Source: Bryum argenteum (taxonomy: Eukaryota; Streptophyta; Bryopsida; Bryales; Bryaceae). Taken from it: DNA of 64,000 bases. This document shows, piece by piece, positions 57,935-64,000 of this stretch (position 1 is its first letter; the number at the start of each line of letters is the position of its first letter). Where the stretch lies: positions 21,852,364-21,916,363 of the forward strand of contig CM073322.1 in assembly GCA_037043015.1 (NCBI GenBank). The letters run 5' to 3'. The translations under genes were made by a program, and so were the position numbers. The notes beneath the pieces were generated by a model. That model searched no databases. It had not been told where the DNA came from and saw only the letters and a list, made by a program, of their open reading frames with translations.

Positions 57935-59167
57935 AAGAGGAACCAAACTGCGAGAGGACCCAAATTGTAGGAGAATCACATCATTTGGAGCCCTAGAAAA
58001 TTTACCAAAAATAGAAACGTGGGCCTACAAACCTAGAATCTTGACAATTTTTTCTTTTTACGGGACGAGCATGGTCAAAGTATCTATATGAGCTTGGCAA
58101 CACTATGGGAGAGTACTGGTGTCCCTAGATGATAAGAGTTTACCAAAACATAATGCATAGGCACTTTTCTAGAACAACAAACAAATCAATTGACCATTCA
58201 AATTGAACCTCTTCATAAACTCAATGAGAGAAAGTATCTATACCTTCAAATGCATGTCAACCGTAGATTGATTCAAATATAGTAGTTAGAAGTTGAAATT
58301 CACAACTTACATAATAACTAAATAAATCATTTTCAAAAAATCACACAAAACACCTATACAAACCAATATTAATCTATGTATTTAGAACTTAATAAAGAAT
58401 GTAAAACCCAATGAAGCCTTTAGCACCTTACCGTGTCCTCATTAATCAAACGGCTTGTGGTACAATCACAAGGCGATAATATTCCCCATCAATCAGAATA
58501 TTCTCAACACAAACTCTGACCGCTACCACGTCCCACATAAACAGGGCCCCACACTAAATCTTACCGGGCGACCCAGTAAGCCGGTAACCTAGATCTGAGC
58601 CATGGCTTTGGCACCACCACCACCTTCAATTCCTCGTCTCTCTCGTCGAATTGCTACTCTTCTGCCGCTTTATTGTGTCGTCATCAAGAATCAATCTCGC
58701 CCGCGGGAAACCCAATTCCACAATTCACACAGCCGCCCATCAATTCCACCCCTGCATTGCTGCTCGCTCAGGTCCGATTCTCACATTTGCTTACAACCAT
58801 CCTGTCCCTCTTGTTCAGCTCAATTGAGCCATCACTTCTTTGCGCTCCCAATAAGGGTTTTGCCACGCCACCGATCGATACTGGAGCATGCTACTCCAAT
58901 TTGCCGAAGTATCTCAATTTGAAGCTTGTTTTCTCTTTTACACTCCGAATTTCGTACCATGTGGAACTCGATTGCTGTACTTGTTTGCTTCTGAGCTTGT
59001 ATTCTCAATAGGCGGTCCATAGTCAAGGGCCAGAGTATATTCGCATGATTCTTGTAGAATAATGGCCTGATTTGGAGTCAAATTTAAAGGTAGTTGGATG
59101 ACTGTTCTTGTGAGAACGATTGCTCATTCTAAGCTTCAATTGTGTGTGCTCTTGTTTAGGGTTAGCA
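57934..59167 (+). promoter_or_regulatory. Upstream region of the HNH gene
   Basis: AT-rich to about 58450, then a more GC-rich leader from about 58490. A frame from an ATG at 58602 in good context (GAGCCATGGCTTTGG) encodes a Ser/Arg-rich peptide that could be an upstream transit-peptide exon, but I could not join it in frame to 59168 with confidence. Confidence 0.35.
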
Positions 59168-61268
59168 ATGAGTCTTGCGAAGATTCATGCGCTGCATCTG
59201 CACAGCAGCAGGGGAGACTTTTGTCAAGGATATCAATGGAGCTTTCAGTCGGCGATGCTGTCGTCATTGCAGGTGGGCAATCTGAATGAAGTGCTCCGGA
59301 GACGACGTATTGTGACTCGGTCGGTGTTGAACGGGCGGGAGACGAAGGCTTCAAAGAAACCTACGCATCATGGAAAAAGTACGAAGAAAAAGGGTGTTGC
59401 GGAGCAACAACAGAGTGTGAAGAAGGAGGAGAAGTCTCCATCGAACGGTGGTATCATGACTACCGATCTGGGAAGCGGAAGCTCAGCATTAGCCCCTGCT
59501 GACTACTGCAATGTGGAAGAGGAGCTCGATGAGCTCGATGAAGACGATGAGCTTCACTATTACCGAGCTCTTGTGCTCGATCTTTCATACAGGTGCAAGA
59601 TCACTGTGATTAGGTTTCTTACTCTGTTTTCTATGTCTTCCTCTTGTGTATACTTGACTTTTTCTGTCGAAATATCAGTTAGATAGTGGAGCCATCGTGT
59701 TAACTCATTCTCCAAACAGTCAAACGGTGTGCTGGTAGTTTGATTTTTATCAATGGTTGATGATAAGATGAATGGATGGTGGGACAGGCCTATCAATGTG
59801 GTAAACTGGAAGCGAGCACTATGTCTAGAGATTCTGGAGAAGGTATGATTTTGGTGCTACAGTAATTTTAGAGTTTGAGACTCATGGTGTATTTATGTTA
59901 GCTGTTTTTTTTTTTTTTTTACTGTTATGAGCATTACTCAACGGGGGTTGCGAATTGTGAGTGTGGGTTCATAATGCTGCTTGTTTGTGGTTGCAGGCAG
60001 ATGTTTTAGAGTATTACGATCAAGCTATTATAGCAACCTCCAGAGCCTACTATATTCCAGCGGTGCTTAGGGTACGACGCCTACGTCATTAACCTTCAAC
60101 CGCCTCCTTAAGTAAAGTAGTTGAAATTCATCAATTAGCTCATTCAATATACCAGTAACAATATTTTGAACATCGAATATGGGGCTGGGAGTAATCCAGT
60201 TGAGATAACTTGCAAAGTGAGTCTTATATTCCGGCTTGGGCACTTTTGGAAGTATGTTGAATTAATTGTAGTGTTGTATTCATACTTCTGAAAAAGCTCG
60301 TTGTAATGCAGGTTAGCACTTTCGTTCATGCGCCGAAAAGCAAGAAAGTTAAGCTTACTCTAAATCGTAACAACATCTTTCTGAGAGACAAGTTTAGATG
60401 CCAGTAAGTTCTTCCTATCCCTTTTTGCCTACCATATTCCTGTTGTTCGAAGGAGCTTCTGATTTGGTATCTAGAAGCAACATGTGAGGAGGAGAATTGC
60501 TCTGTTTGCAGGTATTGCAACATACGAGGCGAAGACTTGACTATCGATCATGTGACGGCTGCTTCTCGCGGAGGTGGTTGGGAATGGGAGAATCTGGTAA
60601 ATTCCTGAAGCATGCTAGGATCGTTCACCCATATGTCACCATATCAAGATTTAAGGCCCATGTCTACATTAGTAGATTTTATATGCATAACGAAAACATG
60701 TTTACAGTGAGTATAGAGATATTGGAGTTCGCACTGCCAAACGAGTCTTGAGCCTTACTCTTACTAGTCACTCTTATTCAGAGGCTATAAGAGTTATTTA
60801 ACACCTGTTTAACTTCAAATCAATGTTGACATACTATGGTACACCTTTCTCACATCTTTGAGAAATGAACCTTTTCAGGTCACAGCTTGTGCAACCTGTA
60901 ACGTGAAAAAAGGAGACAAGTCATTGGAGGAGTGTCGAATGAAGCTTTTGAAACCGCCTCGGGTGAGTGTTGGTTAATCTCCAATTATCTTAACAAGGAT
61001 AGCCCGGACAAGTCCAATTTGGTGTTGGTGCCTTTTATACAATAAAGATTGTGTACCCTGTTCCTTTCAGGTCAGTCGAATCTGATCTGTGTAGGAGTGG
61101 TCGGTTTACTAACATGAAAAAGCTTGCTTATTTTATAATCAGGAGCCGAAGGAGCTGGACAGTATGGACCTGCCACCAAACTACAGGACATTTAGGATGC
61201 TCCATCGAAACAAGGGAACACCTGCCGAATGGCTGGATTATTTACCAAATAAACCCTTTCACATTTGA
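59168..61268 (+). CDS. HNH endonuclease domain protein (plant nuclear-encoded family)
   Basis: Protein with an HNH nuclease fold, resembling the plant and cyanobacterial HNH proteins of unknown biological role (Arabidopsis At2g23840 type). Seven exons join in phase: 59168-59592, 59788-59842, 59997-60071, 60312-60403, 60512-60596, 60879-60962 and 61143-61268, giving 313 residues, all introns GT-AG. The first 140 residues are Lys/Ser-rich with an acidic run (EEELDELDEDDE). Then come VVNWKRALCLEILEKADVLE and YYIPAVLR. The core follows: RC-x2-C at 215-218, DH at 228-229 (LTIDHVTAASRGG), N243 (WENL) and C-x2-C at 248-251 (TACATCNVKKGDKSLEE). The last exon has GTPAEWLDYL. The start at 59168 is the first ATG of the long frame; an upstream targeting exon is possible, and plastid location would fit the family but is not shown. 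Confidence 0.88.
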
Positions 61269-61721
61269 TAGATTGTCAGGTAATGGTTGATAGTAATTGT
61301 ATCAGTGTAAAACATCTGTATCAAGTGTTCAAATTGGTTACTTGTGAATAGTCTTCATCCCAAGGATGTAGCACAAGCTCATTGTTGGTAGATAAAGACC
61401 AGTCTCTGGTATGTGGCTCACAGCAAGCGGTGTATATAATGCGAAACTTGCCAACCAGAATTGCGTTGGAACTCTTCTGCATCGAACTTTACTCTCCTCT
61501 TTGTTGCATGTGATTAGCTTTCTTATGGTTTTCATGTTGTTTGCTAACATCTTTCAATGATTGGTTTGTATTATACTTTACTCTTTGAATTCTTATTTAC
61601 TATGCTTTTTTGAAGAATATTTTGAGTTTGTTATAAATATGAAATGGAATGCAAACAAGTTTTCACAATTGAGTTCCTTACTTGTAATCAATTTTGCTTT
61701 CTTAACCCTTAAGCGCCCACA
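61269..61721. other. HNH gene 3' flank
   Basis: Probably 3' UTR followed by AT-rich DNA. No further gene is seen before the TTAA element at 61726. Confidence 0.4.
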
Positions 61722-61725
61722 ATGT

Positions 61726-62132
61726 CGTTTTCGAAATTCTGGATGTGAGGCTCCGTCTTTGGTGTACAACCCCGCTTTCATCCCATCGATTTTTCATCCG
61801 TCGTTTTTTTTGCTCAACTCCTCGGTGGGTTTACTCTACTCCCTCCTTGGATAAATAGTAAAAACCTTGATCCTCAATTTGTGAGAGTGGGCAAAAGAAT
61901 TTTTTTCATGAAAGTTTTGGTGGTGTGATCTTCACCCCTTTTTTGCATGGATCTTGAAATCCATAGCTCCAAATGGCATGCAACTTGGCGGTCATACTAA
62001 TTGCCATGCTCCAAAGAAGATCCTACGGTTGGATTTTCCATTTTCATCTTTTATTTGTTTTTACGCAGTTTTGAAAAAATCAGCATTATTACCAACTGTT
62101 AGGAGCTTTACCCCCCCTTGGGCGTTTAGGGG
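61726..62132. mobile_element. piggyBac-type MITE, short relative of 13479-14451
   Basis: 407 bp flanked by TTAA (61722-61725 and 62133-62136). Left end CCCTTAAGCGCCC, right end GGGCGTTTAGGGG. The sequence after the left end (ACAATGTCGTTTTCGAAATT, then CTGGATG) matches ACGATGTCGAAAAACGACAT and TTGGATG of the element at 13479, so it is an internally deleted member of the same family. Confidence 0.85.
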
Positions 62133-62136
62133 TTAA

Positions 62137-62429
62137 GTTTTGGTATTGCTTCTTACTTTAGTATAATTTTGCTTCTAATCTTAGTTTAATATGGCTAGTG
62201 TGATCTTCAAAATTGGTATCTTATCAAGTTTACTTCTAACAAACCAAGTTTGTATCAACTTTGAAATGATGCCAAAAGTTATTGGTAAATTATTTCGTTT
62301 TGTAAAATTTTACTAACTTGTTTATTTTAAATACATTCAAATAGAATTGTTTGTAGTGAATAGTAATGTACAATTTTATATTGCATCTAAAATTTTAGAA
62401 ATGTGAACCTCAATGCATATGAAGAGAAG
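62137..62429. other. Intergenic, no gene seen
   Basis: Short AT-rich stretch between the TTAA MITE and the second Tc1-like element. Confidence 0.4.
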
Positions 62430-62431
62430 TA

Positions 62432-64000
62432 CAGTACCCTCCAACAAGTGTTGCAACACACTCTGTTTTTTCACTTAAAACATATCCCATGGCCTGTTTT
62501 AGAATGGTGGTGTTAGCATGATAATCATCACATCTCCATGAGATTTTTTGCATCATGGAAGGTGTTCCAGTTACCTTCATACACCAAGCATTTTCTAAAT
62601 ATAAAGAGGCATCCATTGCCATGTGTCTACCAAAATTGCCATCATGCTTAAAAATCTTGGAAAAGGGTACCCTTCTTAATGTGATCACTTCTTCTCTGGG
62701 ATATCAGATTTTGAGTATGTTTGAGCTTGGGAGGGTCCAAAGATACACATACTTGTTTGTAAGTCATCTTGATGGTACACATTTCTTAGAAAAGTTGTGT
62801 GCAACAAGTCCTGTTTGTCAAACATATCGTTTACGTGTTGTTGTTAGGACCTTTTTATCAAACTTTTTGTGGATGTAAGTGTTGTTTGAGGATTGTGCAC
62901 CATGACAAGGAGTTATGTATCAAATGATATACGACACATGATAGTTGGTATGCAGAAAGCTAGCATGTCGGTGAGTGAAATTGGAAACATTGTAGGAAGG
63001 CCAAAATCGACTATTTCAAGGATTCTCAAGCGATTTAGAATTAGTGGCTCTGTATTGCCAACAAGTAGATCCGGTAGGCCGAAAAACATGAGTGATCGAG
63101 ATAGGAGAAGGCTCCATAGAGATCTTAGTAGTAATCGTCGTGCTCCTCTTGCGGTGTGCGGCAATGTGACATCTTCCGTGGGCATGTCGACTTTACGTAA
63201 AGAGCTTCATGAGCTTGGTATTAACAGTTGCATTGCAGTGAAGAAACCATTCTTGAGTGACATACACAAGGCAAAGAGGTTGGCTTTTGCAAATGGGCAC
63301 TTGCATTGGACGATTGACAATTGGAGTAATGTGATTTGGACCGATGAGTCATCCTTTGAAGTTGGAAAACCATCACGCCAAATTCGTGTAATGCGCGAAA
63401 AGCATATGAACGCTACAACTACAATTGCTTAGCACCTACATTCAAATCCGGAAGGACTTCAATTATGGTATGGGGTGCTATCACTGGCTCTTCTAAGTCT
63501 TATTTGGTGTTAATTCCTCCTAATAGACGCACTGCCAAAGACTTTGTAGAGATAGTATCTCAAGGAGCATTAGAGCATTATTATTGGCACCATGACCACT
63601 CACGAGCACCTCATTTTAATGGAGGATGGTGCTCCAAAGACATGGTAGTAATATACAAAAAAGATTGGAGACAAAGAACTTGGATTGAAAAAGCTTGAAT
63701 GGCCACCAAATTCTCCCGACCCTAATCCTATAGAGAATGTCCGGAAGCAAGTTATAGATCAAGTGCAACAGAGAAATAGACCACGAAACAAAGACGAAAT
63801 GTGGACATCGATCAATCGGCTTGGGAGGATATACCTCAAGAAAGCATCAAGAAGTTGATTTCAACAATGCCAACCCGGATGAAAGTCGTAATAGCGGCTC
63901 AAGGTGGTAGCACTCAATGGTAGTAGGTGTTCCATTTCTTGTAGAATATTTGTTAGTGAGTAAGACATATTGTAAACTTCATATCATATTAGGCTTCTAT
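62432..64000 (+). mobile_element. Tc1-like DNA transposon, broken, runs off right edge
   Basis: The left terminus CAGTACCCTCCAACAAGT at 62432 follows a TA at 62430-62431 and matches the first 18 bases of the intact element at 55429, then diverges. About 470 bp of leader precede the transposase remnant. The right terminus is not in the window. Confidence 0.85.
62902..63923 (+). pseudogene. Tc1-like transposase pseudogene
   Basis: Related to the transposase at 55545 but clearly diverged. The first frame (MTRSYVSNDIRHMIVGMQ) covers both helix-turn-helix regions and the first catalytic Asp (IWTDESSFEVGKPSRQ), then shifts frame and stops near 63430. A second frame resumes with SIMVWGAITGSSKSYL and PPNRRTAKDFVEIV, and is broken around the second catalytic Asp (63600-63640). 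A third fragment holds WPPNSPDPNPIENV near 63700-63740, followed by another shift. The terminal GGSTQW and stop at 63921-63923 match the GGHTRW end of the intact copy. At least three disruptions make it inactive. Confidence 0.88.

Noticed and set aside
12256..62132. CCCTAAA motifs as interstitial telomere repeats
   Set aside because: They occur singly, always next to TTAA and usually in inverted pairs. They are transposon ends, not telomere arrays.
62410..62688. A 92-codon minus-strand frame at the left end of the second Tc1-like element
   Set aside because: It crosses the transposon terminus and resembles no known protein.
1..64000. tRNA, rRNA, CRISPR or bacterial-type operons
   Set aside because: No tRNA cloverleaf, rRNA segment or regularly spaced short repeats were found. 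Gene structure, introns and transposons are eukaryotic.

Overview
This is nuclear DNA of a land plant. Four ordinary plant genes support that: a duplicated canonical poly(A) polymerase, an APY7-like membrane apyrase, an MBR-type RING-H2 ubiquitin ligase with short GT-AG introns, and a plant HNH-domain protein. A Stowaway-type MITE and a Ty1/copia LTR element agree. The intronless poly(A) polymerases, the short introns, and the presence of piggyBac-like and DD34E Tc1-like transposons make me lean towards a non-seed plant (bryophyte or lycophyte). That placement is inference; I cannot name the species.

Layout. 1-3347: the 5' part of a piggyBac-like DNA transposon, transposase on the minus strand, running off the left edge. 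3348-5529: two MITEs and an older repeat. 5530-11894: a complete Ty1/copia retrotransposon with near-identical LTRs, a GAAGT target duplication and a broken minus-strand polyprotein. 11895-24349: gene-poor DNA with TTAA-flanked piggyBac-type MITEs, a decayed Ty3/gypsy fragment, a Stowaway MITE and another TA-flanked MITE. 24350-41519: a gene island bounded by two intronless poly(A) polymerase genes in inverted orientation, enclosing an apyrase gene and a three-copy tandem array of a small gene I do not recognise (one copy open, two broken). 41520-49200: repeats and no convincing gene. 49200-54885: the RING-H2 ligase gene with a probable 2-kb leader intron. 55429-56768: an apparently intact Tc1-like transposon. 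57326-58000: a MITE and a poly(A) tract. 59168-61268: the seven-exon HNH gene. 61726-62132: another TTAA MITE. 62432-64000: a broken relative of the Tc1-like element running off the right edge.

The host genes do not form one pathway: poly(A) polymerase acts on mRNA 3' ends, apyrase on nucleotides in the endomembrane lumen or apoplast, the RING protein in ubiquitylation, and the HNH protein possibly on nucleic acid. What links the window is mobile DNA. A piggyBac-like source sits beside several classes of short elements that share its CCC(C/T)TAAA termini and TTAA sites, and a DD34E Tc1-like element is present as one intact and one broken copy. The unusual host features are the inverted poly(A) polymerase pair, whose near-identical and diverged blocks alternate, and the unnamed tandem family.
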